Origin: Buchnera aphidicola (Cinara cuneomaculata) | Lineage (GTDB): Bacteria > Pseudomonadota > Gammaproteobacteria > Enterobacterales > Enterobacteriaceae | DNA: 64,000 nucleotides | Direction: 5' to 3' | NCBI RefSeq assembly: GCF_900698865.1 | Contig: NZ_LR217695.1 | Location: 124,001 to 188,000, forward strand | Part shown: positions 29,825 to 40,224 of the stretch, piece after piece | Layout: every line of letters starts with the position of its first letter | Position numbering within the stretch: the first letter of the stretch is position 1 | Translations under genes and position numbers: made by a program | The notes under the pieces: generated by a model | The model's input: the letters and a program-made list of their open reading frames with translations, nothing else | Told to the model about the DNA's origin: nothing | Database searches by the model: none

Positions 29825-32416
29825 ATGTTAGGTAAAATAATTAATAATTTTTTTATGAGCCGTAACGAGCGTATCTTGAAAAATTTAAATGATCTTGTTA
29901 TTAAGATTAATTTCTTAGAAAAAGATTTGTTAAAATTATCAGATAATGAATTAAAAAAAAAAACAGATGAGTTCAAGTTACGATTAAAATATGGTGATAC
30001 AGTTGATTCATTGCTTCCTGAAGCTTTTTCTGTAATTCGCGAGGCTAGTAAAAGAGTGTTTGGTATGCGTCATTTTGATGTTCAGATTTTAGGAGGAATA
30101 ATTTTACATCGACACTGTATTGCAGAGATGCGTACTGGCGAAGGAAAAACATTAACAGCCACGTTACCGGCGTATTTAAATGCATTAGTTGGTCATGGAG
30201 TTCATATTGTTACTATGAACGATTATCTTGCAAAAAGAGATGCTAGTAAAAATCGTATTTTATTTGAATTTTTAGGTTTAAGTGTTGGATTAAATATTTC
30301 TGGAATTTCTCAACAAGATAAAAAAATAGCATATTTGGCAGATATTACATATGGAACGAACCACGAATATGGTTTTGATTATTTACGAGATAATATGGTT
30401 TTTTGTCAAACTCAAAAAGTACAAAGAAAGTTATATTTTGCTTTAATCGATGAAGTAGATTCTATTTTAATTGATGAAGCTCGAACTCCATTAGTAATTT
30501 CAGGACCAATTGAAGATAGTAATTCTTTATATCAGCGTATAAATTCTTTGGTTCCTTTTTTAATTCCTAAAAATAAAAAGAATTATAATAAAATATCTCA
30601 AGTAGGTGATTTTTATATTGATAGTAAACAACGTCAAATTCATTTAACTGAAAAAGGATTAATAAAAATAGAAAATTTATTAGTAAAATATAATTTTTTA
30701 TTAAAAACAGAATCATTATATCTATCTAAAAATATTTTTTTTATTCATCATATGCTATTAGCTTTGAAAGCACATTATATTTTTTTAAAAAATATAGATT
30801 ATATTATACAAGATAAAAAAATAATTATTGTTGATGAACATACTGGAAGAATTATGTCCGGTAGAAGATGGTCTGATGGGCTACATCAAGCTATAGAAGC
30901 CAAAGAAAATGTTTGTATACAAAACGATACTCAAACTTTAGCTACTATTACTTTACAAAATTATTTTCGTTTATACGTGAAACTTTCAGGAATGACAGGT
31001 ACAGCTTCAACTGAAGCATTTGAATTTAATTCTATTTATAATTTAGATACAGTTGTTATTCCAACAAATAAACCTATGATTCGTCATGATATGTCTGATT
31101 TAATTTATTTGTCAGAAACTGATAAAATGAATGCCATCTTATCTGATATAAAAGATTGTGTAGATCGACAACAACCGGTACTAGTAGGAACGGTTTCTAT
31201 TGAAAAATCCGAACAAATTTCTAAACTTTTAAAAAAAATAAATATTAAACATAATATTTTAAATGCTAAAAGACATGCGCAAGAAGCTAATATTATAGCT
31301 CAAGCAGGTGAACCAGCGGCTGTTACTATTGCGACAAATATGGCCGGAAGAGGAACGGATATTGTATTAGGAGGTATTAATCGATATAAAAATAATATAA
31401 AACATTATTTTAATAAAAATTCTTCATTTAATAAATTGTGGTGTAAAAAAAATAAACTAGTAGTAAAATCAGGTGGATTGCATATTATTGGTACAGAAAG
31501 ACATGAATCGCGTAGGATTGATAATCAATTACGTGGGAGATCTGGTCGGCAAGGAGATCCAGGTTCATCTAGATTTTATTTATCATTGGATGATTCGTTA
31601 ATACGTTTTTTTGCTTCAGATAATATAATTAGTTTTATTAAGACTATTGGAATACAGAAAAGTCAATCTATTGAGCATCCGTGGTTAAATATAGCTATTG
31701 AAAGAGCTCAGAAAAAAATAGAAAATCAAAATTTTGATGCAAGAAAACAATTATTAGAATATGATAATATCATTAATGAACAGCGTGCAGTAATATACCA
31801 CGAACGAAATAAATTAATTAAAAATTCTAATATTCATGATCATATTTTATCGATTTTAAAAGATCGTATTTATTTTTGTATAAAACAATATATGTCAGGA
31901 GATGTTGTGAATGCAGATAGTTTTTTGGCTCTAGAACAAGAATTAAAAAATAATTTTTATTTTATTAAGTCAATAAATAAATTTTTAGAGCATGATACTA
32001 CTTTATATAATAATGTAGATAAATTAATTGATTTGATAGTTACTACAATACAGTTTAGTTATAGTAAAAATACTCAATTAATTACTAATCAATATTCTAA
32101 TATGATAGAAAAATCGGTAATGTTGCAAATATTAGATATTTTTTGGGTGGAACATTTAAATACAGTAGATTTCTTACGACATAGTATTCATTTAAGAGGA
32201 TATGCACAACAAGATCCACAACAAGAATATAAACGAGAATCATTTTTTATGTTTCAAACAATGCTAGAATCAATAAAAAATAATGTAATTAAATGTTTGA
32301 TAAACATTTTTTATATGGATTTTGAACAAAAAAAAAATATATATACTCGTTTACTTGATCAAAAAGATTATGATGCATTTCATATGCTAATTATGAAATC
32401 TATTAATATTAATTAA
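29825..32416 (+). CDS. secA: Preprotein translocase ATPase SecA (no zinc-binding tail)
   Basis: SecA drives protein export through SecYEG with ATP. The Walker A motif is in EMRTGEGKTLTATL, the DEAD-type motif in LIDEVDSILIDEARTPLVISG, and motif VI in RGRSGRQGDPGSSRFYLSLDD. The ATG at 29825 gives MLGKIINNFFMSRNERILKNL, which aligns residue for residue with E. coli MLIKLLTKVFGSRNDRTL; an in-frame TTG at 29795 and ATG at 29813 add unrelated residues. The product is 863 aa versus 901 in E. coli. The C-terminal CxCxSGxxxxxCHG zinc domain, which binds SecB, is missing; the protein ends MLIMKSININ. Confidence 0.96.
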   Translation: MLGKIINNFFMSRNERILKNLNDLVIKINFLEKDLLKLSDNELKKKTDEFKLRLKYGDTVDSLLPEAFSVIREASKRVFGMRHFDVQILGGIILHRHCIAEMRTGEGKTLTATLPAYLNALVGHGVHIVTMNDYLAKRDASKNRILFEFLGLSVGLNISGISQQDKKIAYLADITYGTNHEYGFDYLRDNMVFCQTQKVQRKLYFALIDEVDSILIDEARTPLVISGPIEDSNSLYQRINSLVPFLIPKNKKNYNKISQVGDFYIDSKQRQIHLTEKGLIKIENLLVKYNFLLKTESLYLSKNIFFIHHMLLALKAHYIFLKNIDYIIQDKKIIIVDEHTGRIMSGRRWSDGLHQAIEAKENVCIQNDTQTLATITLQNYFRLYVKLSGMTGTASTEAFEFNSIYNLDTVVIPTNKPMIRHDMSDLIYLSETDKMNAILSDIKDCVDRQQPVLVGTVSIEKSEQISKLLKKINIKHNILNAKRHAQEANIIAQAGEPAAVTIATNMAGRGTDIVLGGINRYKNNIKHYFNKNSSFNKLWCKKNKLVVKSGGLHIIGTERHESRRIDNQLRGRSGRQGDPGSSRFYLSLDDSLIRFFASDNIISFIKTIGIQKSQSIEHPWLNIAIERAQKKIENQNFDARKQLLEYDNIINEQRAVIYHERNKLIKNSNIHDHILSILKDRIYFCIKQYMSGDVVNADSFLALEQELKNNFYFIKSINKFLEHDTTLYNNVDKLIDLIVTTIQFSYSKNTQLITNQYSNMIEKSVMLQILDIFWVEHLNTVDFLRHSIHLRGYAQQDPQQEYKRESFFMFQTMLESIKNNVIKCLINIFYMDFEQKKNIYTRLLDQKDYDAFHMLIMKSININ

Positions 32417-32748
32417 TAATATTAATATTTAATATAAAAATATTTATTAAATATAAAAATATTTTTACTATAATCATTATTTATAAATTTACTAGATTTT
32501 TTATTTATAAGACATATATTTTGAGGGATCCTGAATAATAAAATATATACGTTTTTAAAAAAATATATATCTATATTTATATAATTTTAATTGTATTTAT
32601 CATGAATATATGTAATTTTTCAATATGTATACTATACATAGTATATATATTTTATTAATATAATAAATATTAATAAAATATATAAAATTATTAAAATTAT
32701 TAAATTATTCAATAATTAACATATATTTAACTGAAAGGTTTATTAATT
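32417..32748. other. Gene-free region between secA and aceE
   Basis: About 332 nt, A/T-rich, with a tandem near-repeat of TTAATATAAAAATATTT around 32428-32465. A GC-richer patch TTGAGGGATCCTGAATAA sits at 32520-32537 and may be a scrap of a deleted gene. No frame or RNA was recognised. In other Buchnera I recall genes such as mutT and coaE in this interval. Confidence 0.4.
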
Positions 32749-35409
32749 ATGCCACGGAATATTTTTAAAGATATTGATCCAGTAGAAACATCTGAATGGA
32801 TGGATGCTATTGAGGCAGTAGTTACAAGACATGGTATAAAACGAGCTCATTTTATAATAGATAAAATTCTAAATATAAAATTATTAAAAAATACTTATGT
32901 ACATCAAAATGATGTTTCAGATTTCGTGAATACTATTCATGTTAGTAATGAACTTCCATACCCAGGAAATATAAGATTAGAAAAAAAAATTTGTTCAGTA
33001 ATACAATGGAATGCAGTTATGATGGTATTACGAGCTTCTAAAAAAAATTTAGATTTAGGAGGACATATTTCTTCATTTCAGTCTTCTGCTATGATGTATG
33101 AAGTTTGTTTTAATCATTTTTTTCGTGCTTCTAACAAGAATGATGGAGGTGATTTAATCTATTTTCAAGGACATATATCGCCGGGTATTTATGCAAGAGC
33201 TTTTTTAGAAGATCGTTTAACAGAAGAACAAATGGATAATTTTAGACAAGAAACTGATGGAAAAGGATTATCTTCATATCCTCATCCAAAATTAATGCCT
33301 AATTTTTGGCAGTTTCCTACTGTATCTATGGGTTTAAGTGCTATTTCTGCCATTTACCAAGCAAAATTTTTAAAATATTTGAATAATAGAAATTTAAAAA
33401 ATACTTCTAAACAAACAGTATATGTTTTTTTAGGAGATGGAGAAATGGATGAACCGGAATCAAAAGGTGCTATTACTATAGCAGCACGAGAAAAACTTGA
33501 TAACTTAATATTTATTGTTAATTGTAATTTACAACGATTAGATGGACCGGTAAACGGTAATGGTAAAATTATTAATGAACTAAATGATTTTTTTTTAGGA
33601 GCTGGATGGCATGTTATTAAAGTTATTTGGGGTAGTTCATGGGACCATTTATTAGAACAAGATACTTCAGGACACTTAAAAAAATTAATGAATGAAACTT
33701 TAGATGGTGATTATCAAAATTTAAGATCAAAAGATGGTGCTTATATTCGAAAATATTTTTTTAATAAATATACAGAAACAAAAAAATTAGTTGATAATAT
33801 GACTGATAAGGATATTTGGAAGTTAAAAAGAGGAGGGCATGATTTTAAAAAATTATATTCTGCTTTTTATTCTGCTAAATTGATTAAAAATAAACCAGTA
33901 GTTATACTAATTCATACTATTAAAGGTTATGGGTTAGGTAATATTGCTGAAGGTAAAAATATCGCTCATCAAGTTAAACATTTAGATATTAAAGATATCA
34001 AACATTTACAACGTCAATTAAAAATAAAATTAGATTCGGGTTCATTGAAAAAATTACCTTATATAAAATTTTCTCCTGATTCTATAGAATATAAATATAT
34101 GCATCATCACAGAAGAAAATTAAAAGGTTATATACCTGTACGTTTAAAAAATTTTTCCGAAGTGTTAACCATTCCTACTTTAAAAGATTTTCAGTCATTA
34201 TTAGAAAAGCAAAAAAGACCTATTTCTACAACTATAATGTTTGTTCGTATCTTGAATTTATTATTGAATAATGTTCATTTAAAAAATAGAATTGTACCAA
34301 TTATAGCTGATGAAGCACGTACTTTTGGAATGGAAGGTTTATTTCGCAAGATTGGTATTTATAATCATAAAGGACAACAATATACGCCAGCAGATAAAGA
34401 TCAGATGTTTTATTATAGAGAAGATTGTCAAGGTCAGATTTTACAGGAAGGTATCAATGAATTGGGCGCTGGTTCTTCATGGTTAGCTGCAGCAACATCA
34501 TATAGCACAAATAATTTTCCAATGATACCCTTTTATATTTATTATTCTATGTTTGGTTTTCAGAGAATAGGAGATTTATTATGGTCTTGTGGAGATCAAC
34601 AGGCTAGAGGATTTTTAATTGGAGCAACTTCCGGAAGAAGTACATTAAATGGTGAAGGATTACAGCATGCTGACGGACATAGTCATGTTTTATCTGCAAC
34701 TATACCTAATTGTATTTCTTATGATCCAACATATAGTTATGAATTAGTAGTGATTATACAATCTGGATTAGAACGGATGTATGGAAAAAAACAGGAAAAT
34801 GTTTTTTTTTATATAACAACTTTAAATGAAAATTATAATATGCCAAGTATATCTGATGATATGATAGAAGGTATATGTAGAGGAATATATAAATTACGTA
34901 CATATCATGGTACTAAAGGACATATTCAATTATTAGGTTCTGGATCTATCTTACGATGTGTAAAAGAAGCAGCTAAAATTTTATTATCTGAATATCAAAT
35001 AGGATCAGATATTTATAGTGTTACATCTTTTACCGAGGTGGCTCGTGACGGTCAAGATTGTGTACGATGGAATATATTGCATCCATTGAATAAAAAGAAA
35101 CAACCGTATATTACTTCTATTATGAACAAGTCACCTGCTGTAGCAGCTACTGATTATATAAAAATTTTTGCGGAACAAATTCGAGCATATGTACCGTCGA
35201 ATATATTTCGTGTTTTAGGATCTGATGGATATGGTAGATCAGATAGTCGTAAAAAATTACGTAATTTTTTTGAAATTGATGAATCATATATTGTCAGCGC
35301 GGCATTAGATGCATTAATCGAACAAGGAAAAATTAGCCCTGATATCCTTGATAATGCTTTAAAAAAATTAAATATTATTTCCAATAAACAGAATCCACGT
35401 TTAGCATAA
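32749..35409 (+). CDS. aceE: Pyruvate dehydrogenase E1 component
   Basis: E1 decarboxylates pyruvate using thiamine diphosphate and passes the acetyl group to E2. The 886 residues nearly equal E. coli AceE (887). The ThDP motif GDGEMDEPESKGAIT ... NCNLQRLDGPVNGNGK is intact, as are GHISPGIYARAFLEDRL and GLQHADGHSHVLSATIPNC. AAAGG lies about 12 nt before the ATG. aceF follows 11 nt later and lpdA further on, giving the complete PDH complex. No pdhR regulator is nearby. Confidence 0.97.
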   Translation: MPRNIFKDIDPVETSEWMDAIEAVVTRHGIKRAHFIIDKILNIKLLKNTYVHQNDVSDFVNTIHVSNELPYPGNIRLEKKICSVIQWNAVMMVLRASKKNLDLGGHISSFQSSAMMYEVCFNHFFRASNKNDGGDLIYFQGHISPGIYARAFLEDRLTEEQMDNFRQETDGKGLSSYPHPKLMPNFWQFPTVSMGLSAISAIYQAKFLKYLNNRNLKNTSKQTVYVFLGDGEMDEPESKGAITIAAREKLDNLIFIVNCNLQRLDGPVNGNGKIINELNDFFLGAGWHVIKVIWGSSWDHLLEQDTSGHLKKLMNETLDGDYQNLRSKDGAYIRKYFFNKYTETKKLVDNMTDKDIWKLKRGGHDFKKLYSAFYSAKLIKNKPVVILIHTIKGYGLGNIAEGKNIAHQVKHLDIKDIKHLQRQLKIKLDSGSLKKLPYIKFSPDSIEYKYMHHHRRKLKGYIPVRLKNFSEVLTIPTLKDFQSLLEKQKRPISTTIMFVRILNLLLNNVHLKNRIVPIIADEARTFGMEGLFRKIGIYNHKGQQYTPADKDQMFYYREDCQGQILQEGINELGAGSSWLAAATSYSTNNFPMIPFYIYYSMFGFQRIGDLLWSCGDQQARGFLIGATSGRSTLNGEGLQHADGHSHVLSATIPNCISYDPTYSYELVVIIQSGLERMYGKKQENVFFYITTLNENYNMPSISDDMIEGICRGIYKLRTYHGTKGHIQLLGSGSILRCVKEAAKILLSEYQIGSDIYSVTSFTEVARDGQDCVRWNILHPLNKKKQPYITSIMNKSPAVAATDYIKIFAEQIRAYVPSNIFRVLGSDGYGRSDSRKKLRNFFEIDESYIVSAALDALIEQGKISPDILDNALKKLNIISNKQNPRLA

Positions 35410-35420
35410 GAGGTGATATA

Positions 35421-36671
35421 GTGGACGTAGAAGTTTATGTACCAGATATTGGTGTGAAAAGTGTCGAGGTAATTGAAATTTTAGTAAAAATAGGAGATGA
35501 AGTAAAAAAAGAAGACGGTTTAATTTCGGTAGAAAGTAATAAATCCGTATTAGAAATACCTTCTCCATTTTCTGGAATTATTAAAAAAATTTCTGTTAAC
35601 GTAGGAGATAAATTATCTGTTAATAATTTGATTATGATTTTAGAAAATACTGATTCAAATCAGTACTTAACAACAAATACTATAAATGACAGTAACCTAT
35701 ACGACAGGGAGCAATTAAATACTCCGCATTTATTAGATCAAAAAAACATTATTAATAATGTTATTAACGATATTTATGCGTCTCCTAAAGTACGACGTAT
35801 TGCAAGATTATTAAATATAAATTTATTAAACTTAACCGGAAGCGGTTCTAAAGGTCGAATTACTTGTAAAGATATAGAAAAATATAATATGAAACAGATG
35901 TCTAATACTTTATGTGAACATAATACCGGATATACTGATTCTAATCATAAAAATATAGATCATATTGATGATAATCAATCGTATCAATCATTAACTAAGA
36001 TTCAGCGTATTTCTGGTAATCGTTTATTAAATAATTGGAAAAATATTCCACATGTTACTCAATTTAATGAAGCAGATATCACTGATTTAGAAGATTTTCG
36101 AAAATTATATAATTCTCGTTATTTACATGATAAAAGTTATAAGAAAATTTCGATTCTTTCATTTTTAGTAAAATCTGTTATACGAGCTTTATTGGAATAT
36201 CCGAGATTTAATAGTGTTTTGCATTCTAGTAATAACAGCATTATTTTGAAAAAAAATATTAATATAGGTATTGCTGTAGATACTAAAGATGGATTATTAG
36301 TTCCTGTTTTGAAGAATTTAAAAAATAAAAATATTAGTGAAATTTCATATAAAATCTTTGATATTGTTCAAAAAGCTAAAAACAATAAATTAGATATTCA
36401 TGATATGAAGGATGGAAGTTTTACTATTTCTAGTTTAGGAGGAATTGGCGGTACTGGTTTTACGCCTATCATTAATGCTCCAGAAGCTTGTATATTAGGT
36501 ATATCAAAAGCTACAATAAAGCCTATTTGGAATCAAAAAAAATTTTATCCTCGTTTAATTCTTCCATTTTCTTTATCATATGATCATCGTATAATTGACG
36601 GTGCTGATGGAGTACGTTTTACGAATTTTTTAGTTCAGTTATTATCTGACATTAGAACTTTGCTAATGTAA
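35421..36671 (+). CDS. aceF: Dihydrolipoamide acetyltransferase (PDH E2), single lipoyl domain
   Basis: E2 carries acetyl groups on lipoate to coenzyme A. The start is GTG at 35421 with AGAGGTGA just upstream. Domain order: one lipoyl domain (residues 1-77, lipoyl lysine K41 in SVESNKSVLEIPS), a linker, an E1/E3-binding domain (SPKVRRIARLLNINL ... GRITCKDIEKY), and the catalytic domain with SLSYDHRIIDGADGVRF. At 416 residues it has one lipoyl domain, where E. coli (630 aa) has three; Buchnera AceF is known to be shortened this way. The linkers are Asn/Asp-rich rather than Ala/Pro-rich. Confidence 0.95.
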   Translation: MDVEVYVPDIGVKSVEVIEILVKIGDEVKKEDGLISVESNKSVLEIPSPFSGIIKKISVNVGDKLSVNNLIMILENTDSNQYLTTNTINDSNLYDREQLNTPHLLDQKNIINNVINDIYASPKVRRIARLLNINLLNLTGSGSKGRITCKDIEKYNMKQMSNTLCEHNTGYTDSNHKNIDHIDDNQSYQSLTKIQRISGNRLLNNWKNIPHVTQFNEADITDLEDFRKLYNSRYLHDKSYKKISILSFLVKSVIRALLEYPRFNSVLHSSNNSIILKKNINIGIAVDTKDGLLVPVLKNLKNKNISEISYKIFDIVQKAKNNKLDIHDMKDGSFTISSLGGIGGTGFTPIINAPEACILGISKATIKPIWNQKKFYPRLILPFSLSYDHRIIDGADGVRFTNFLVQLLSDIRTLLM

Positions 36672-36765
36672 TCATTTTTAAATATAAAACAATGATATTG
36701 TAATTTTTAAGCATAGAATTTTAATCAAGATAGAAATTTATTTTTATTAATAAAAAGAGTTTTTT

Positions 36766-38178
36766 ATGAAAAAAAATATTGATATTGATGTAGTAGTAAT
36801 TGGCGGTGGTCCGGCGGGATATTCGGCAGCTTTCCGATGTTCTGATTTAGGATTGTCTACTTTAATTATAGAAAAATATGGTATTTTAGGTGGTACTTGT
36901 TTGAATGTTGGTTGTATTCCATCAAAATCATTATTATATTTAACTAATTTAATTAAAGAAATAAAAGAATTTTCTAAATATAAAATAAATATCGGTAATT
37001 CTAATCAGTTGAACATTGTTCAAGTTAGGAATTGGAAAAATAATATTATTTATCAATTAAATCGCGGTTTAAGTGATTTAGCTAAATATAGAAAAGTTGA
37101 TATAATACAAGGAATAGCTAAATTTTTAAATAAAAATTTATTAGAAGTTACATATAAAGATATTATATATAATATTCACTTTAATTATGCTATTATCGCA
37201 ACTGGATCGCAGCCGAGAGAATTATCTCAGTTCTCTAAGAGAGATAATCGTATTTGGAATTCTACTGATGCTTTAAATTTTACTATAATTCCTAAAAAAT
37301 TATTAATTATTGGTGCCGGAATTATTGGATTAGAAATGGCTACAATATACAGCTCTTTAGGATCACGAGTAGATATTATAGATAGTGCCACTAGGTTTTT
37401 TCCATCTATTGATAAAGATATTAGTGATATGTTTATTCAATATACACGAAATGATTTTAAGGTGTATTTAAATACATCTGTGGTTGATTTGGTTGCTGGT
37501 ACTTCCGGAATAACTTTAAAAACACAAAAAAATAGTGATGTATTACAAAATAAAATATATAGTAATGTACTAATCTCTGTTGGCAGACAAGCTCATACAA
37601 ATAATTTAAATTTGTCTAACATCGAGGTTAAATTAAATCCTTCAGGTTTTATTAAAGTTAATAATCAAATGCGTACAAGTATATCAAATATTTTTGCTAT
37701 AGGAGATGTAGTAGGAGCACCGATGTTGGCTCATAAAGGTATACATGAAGCGCATATAGCTGCTGAAGTTATTTCTGGTAAAAAACACTTTTTTGAACCT
37801 AAGGTAATTCCATGCGTTGCATATTGTGATCCGGAAGTTGCGTGGACCGGTATTACAGAAGAAAATGCAAAATTAATAGGAATTAATTGTCGATCAGTTA
37901 TGATGCCATGGAAATTTTCAGGTAAAGCAATCAGTTCCAATTGTTCTGAACGCGGTATTACAAAATTAATTGTTAATGCTGATGATAATAGAATCATCGG
38001 GGGTATTATTGTTGGTAGACATGCCGGAGAATTATTATCAGAAATTAATTTATCTATCGAAATGGGCTGCGATATAGAAGATTTAGCATTAACAATTCAT
38101 TCTCATCCTTCTTTATCTGAATCGATTAATATATCTGCCCAATTATTTAATAAAACCGCAACTGATTTAATCAATTAA
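36766..38178 (+). CDS. lpdA: Dihydrolipoamide dehydrogenase (E3)
   Basis: E3 reoxidises the lipoyl groups of PDH and 2-oxoglutarate dehydrogenase, passing electrons to NAD. The 470-residue flavoprotein (474 in E. coli) starts with the FAD-binding motif VVVIGGGPAGYSAAFRC and has the redox-active disulfide in GGTCLNVGCIPSKSLL. The NAD domain begins IIGAGIIGLEMA. FAIGDVVGAPMLAHKG and the catalytic HPSLSES motif near the C-terminus are present. It lies 94 nt after aceF. A clear hairpin follows at 38342-38363. Confidence 0.97.
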   Translation: MKKNIDIDVVVIGGGPAGYSAAFRCSDLGLSTLIIEKYGILGGTCLNVGCIPSKSLLYLTNLIKEIKEFSKYKINIGNSNQLNIVQVRNWKNNIIYQLNRGLSDLAKYRKVDIIQGIAKFLNKNLLEVTYKDIIYNIHFNYAIIATGSQPRELSQFSKRDNRIWNSTDALNFTIIPKKLLIIGAGIIGLEMATIYSSLGSRVDIIDSATRFFPSIDKDISDMFIQYTRNDFKVYLNTSVVDLVAGTSGITLKTQKNSDVLQNKIYSNVLISVGRQAHTNNLNLSNIEVKLNPSGFIKVNNQMRTSISNIFAIGDVVGAPMLAHKGIHEAHIAAEVISGKKHFFEPKVIPCVAYCDPEVAWTGITEENAKLIGINCRSVMMPWKFSGKAISSNCSERGITKLIVNADDNRIIGGIIVGRHAGELLSEINLSIEMGCDIEDLALTIHSHPSLSESINISAQLFNKTATDLIN

Positions 38179-38341
38179 ATATATCTCAATACTATATAAA
38201 ATAGTATTATTATTTTAATTATTTTATGCATGTATTCATGTTTAATTTAATTTTTATTCATTGACATTTTTATATTCGTAATTAATGCGTTAAGTTAATT
38301 AATTTTAAAAATTATTAATGATGTTATATTATTAACTCCAC

Positions 38342-38363
38342 AGAGCAGGAAATAACCTGCTCT
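38342..38363 (+). terminator. Rho-independent terminator after lpdA
   Basis: A perfect 8-bp stem AGAGCAGG/CCTGCTCT with a 6-nt loop AAATAA, followed by TAAATAAAATTTTTT. The stem is 5/8 G+C, exceptional in this sequence. It lies 164 nt after the lpdA stop and closes the aceE-aceF-lpdA unit. A second, weaker A/T stem (ATTACTA/TAGTAAT, 38383-38403) follows and may serve the convergent erpA. Confidence 0.8.
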
Positions 38364-38468
38364 AAATAAAATTTTTTATAATATTACTATTCAAAGTAGT
38401 AATTATACGATGACATCGTTTTATTATTTGTTAATATAAATTTATATTAAAATAATCGTATTAGTATG

Positions 38469-38810
38469 TTATATACTAAATGATAATCCGCAGCCACATG
38501 TTGTTTTAGCATTTGGATTAATTATGATAAATTTAGAACCTTCTAAATTTTCTACATAATCTATTTTTCCTTTTATTAAATATTGAGAACTAATAGGATC
38601 AATGACAATTTCTATTCCAGATTGTTTAATATGAAGATCGTCTTTATTTATCATCTTTATTAGTTTAAATCCATATTGAAAACCACTACAACCGCCTCCG
38701 GTTATATAAATACGTAGTTTAAATTTTAATTTTTTTTTTATAATTATAAGTTGTTTTATTTTATTAATTGCTTCAATAGTAATATTGAATGGAAATGTTG
38801 ATGTATTCAT
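38469..38810 (-). CDS. erpA: Iron-sulfur cluster insertion protein ErpA
   Basis: ErpA is an A-type carrier that delivers Fe-S clusters to apoproteins such as IspG and complex I subunits. The 113-residue protein matches E. coli ErpA (114) and has the three ligand cysteines: one in [14 protein letters not shown] and two in [11 protein letters not shown] at the C-terminus. The ErpA-specific GFQYGF after the first cysteine distinguishes it from IscA/SufA. It is convergent with lpdA and stands alone. Older Buchnera annotations call it yadR. Confidence 0.95.
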   Translation of the reverse strand: MNTSTFPFNITIEAINKIKQLIIIKKKLKFKLRIYITGGGCSGFQYGFKLIKMINKDDLHIKQSGIEIVIDPISSQYLIKGKIDYVENLEGSKFIIINPNAKTTCGCGLSFSI

Positions 38811-39012
38811 ATAAACGCTATTTTTGTAAAAGTTATAAAAATTTTATTAGATCATATTATGATATAATCATTAATTAAATTAATGATTTATGTGGTTAAT
38901 AATATTTTAAAAATTAGATTTATGATACAATTGTAAAAATTTTCTATATTTTTAATGAATGATATTTATGAATAATTTTGATTCAAGAATATATTTTTTA
39001 TGATAAATAATC

Positions 39013-40167
39013 TTATTTTTTTCTTCTCAAAAAAGCCGGTATATCTAAAAAATTTTTTTCATATTTTTTTGGTTGTGATAAATTATTATTGATATTTTTT
39101 TGCGATTGTTTAGTGTGATTTATAATTCGATTTTTTTGTAAGGTTTGATTTCTATAATCTGATAATAATTCTTTGGAAGTCTGGTTTCTCATAAAAGAAA
39201 TTCCAGATCTTTGTTCCATACCAATACCGGTAGCAACTACAGTTACTCGCAAGGCATGATCCATTTGAGGATCTAATGAAGTACCAATGACAACTGTAGC
39301 ATTATCAGAAGAAAATGCACGTATGGTATTTCCAACAGTTTCAAACTCATCTAGTCTTAAATCAAAACCAGCAGTAATATTTACTAATACTCCTCGAGCT
39401 CCAGATAAATCTATATCTTCGAGTAAAGGGCTAGATATAGCGATTTCTGACGCTTCTTCAGCTCTATTTTCTCCTGATGCTGATCCTGTTCCCATCATAG
39501 CATATCCCATTTCTGACATTACAGTTCTTACATCTGCAAAATCTACATTCATTAAACCAGGTCGTGTAATTAGTTCTGCGATTCCTTGTACTGCACCTTT
39601 TAAAACATCATTTGCCGCTCCGAATGCATCTAACAACGATATTCCACGAGTTAATACTTTCAATAATTTATCATTAGGAATAGTAATTAATGAATCAACG
39701 TATTTAGATAACTCATTTAATCCTTGTTCAGCAAAATTCATTCTTTTTTTTCCTTCAAAACTAAAAGGTTTTGTGACTACTGCAACGGTTAAAATGCCAA
39801 GTTCTTTGGCAACTTCCGCTACTACTGGTGCGGCTCCAGTACCTGTTCCACCGCCCATTCCAGCGGCTATAAATACCATATCTGCTCCATCTAATGCTGA
39901 TTTTAATGTTTCTTTATCTTCTTCAGCAGAATCTTTTCCTACATCAGGATTTGCTCCAGCACCTAATCCTTTGGTTATGGTATTACCAATTTGTATCGTT
40001 TGTCCGACAGCTATTTTTCTTAATGCTTGTGCATCCGTATTAATAGCAAAAAATTCAACTCCTTCTATTTTTTCGCGAACCATATGTTCTACAGCATTAC
40101 TACCGCCTCCGCCAACACCAATCACTTTAATAACTGCATCATTATTTAATTCAGACGGTTCAAACAT
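39013..40167 (-). CDS. ftsZ: Cell division GTPase FtsZ
   Basis: FtsZ is the tubulin-like protein that forms the division ring. Its 384 residues equal E. coli FtsZ (383). The tubulin signature GGGTGTGAAPVVAEVAK, the T7 synergy loop region NVDFADVRTVM and GVGGGGSNAVEHMV are intact. The C-terminal conserved peptide FLDIPAFLRRK, which binds FtsA and ZipA, is kept after a short Asn/Gln/Lys-rich linker. The gene uses more G/C than its neighbours, a sign of strong conservation. It follows ftsA by 57 nt. Confidence 0.98.
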   Translation of the reverse strand: MFEPSELNNDAVIKVIGVGGGGSNAVEHMVREKIEGVEFFAINTDAQALRKIAVGQTIQIGNTITKGLGAGANPDVGKDSAEEDKETLKSALDGADMVFIAAGMGGGTGTGAAPVVAEVAKELGILTVAVVTKPFSFEGKKRMNFAEQGLNELSKYVDSLITIPNDKLLKVLTRGISLLDAFGAANDVLKGAVQGIAELITRPGLMNVDFADVRTVMSEMGYAMMGTGSASGENRAEEASEIAISSPLLEDIDLSGARGVLVNITAGFDLRLDEFETVGNTIRAFSSDNATVVIGTSLDPQMDHALRVTVVATGIGMEQRSGISFMRNQTSKELLSDYRNQTLQKNRIINHTKQSQKNINNNLSQPKKYEKNFLDIPAFLRRKK

Positions 40168-40224
40168 AAAATATACTCCATTATATTAAGATATTTAATA
40201 TTATTAAAAATTTTTAAGATTTAA

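Noticed and set aside
32520-32537. GC-richer patch GAGGGATCC before aceE as a regulatory operator
   Set aside because: It is not palindromic beyond GGATCC, matches no operator I know, and no pdhR gene is present; more likely a scrap of a deleted gene.
39287-40189. 300-codon open frame on the plus strand opposite ftsZ
   Set aside because: It is the antisense shadow of ftsZ, whose higher G+C leaves few stop codons on the other strand. The Ser/Pro/Ala-rich product has no recognisable motif.
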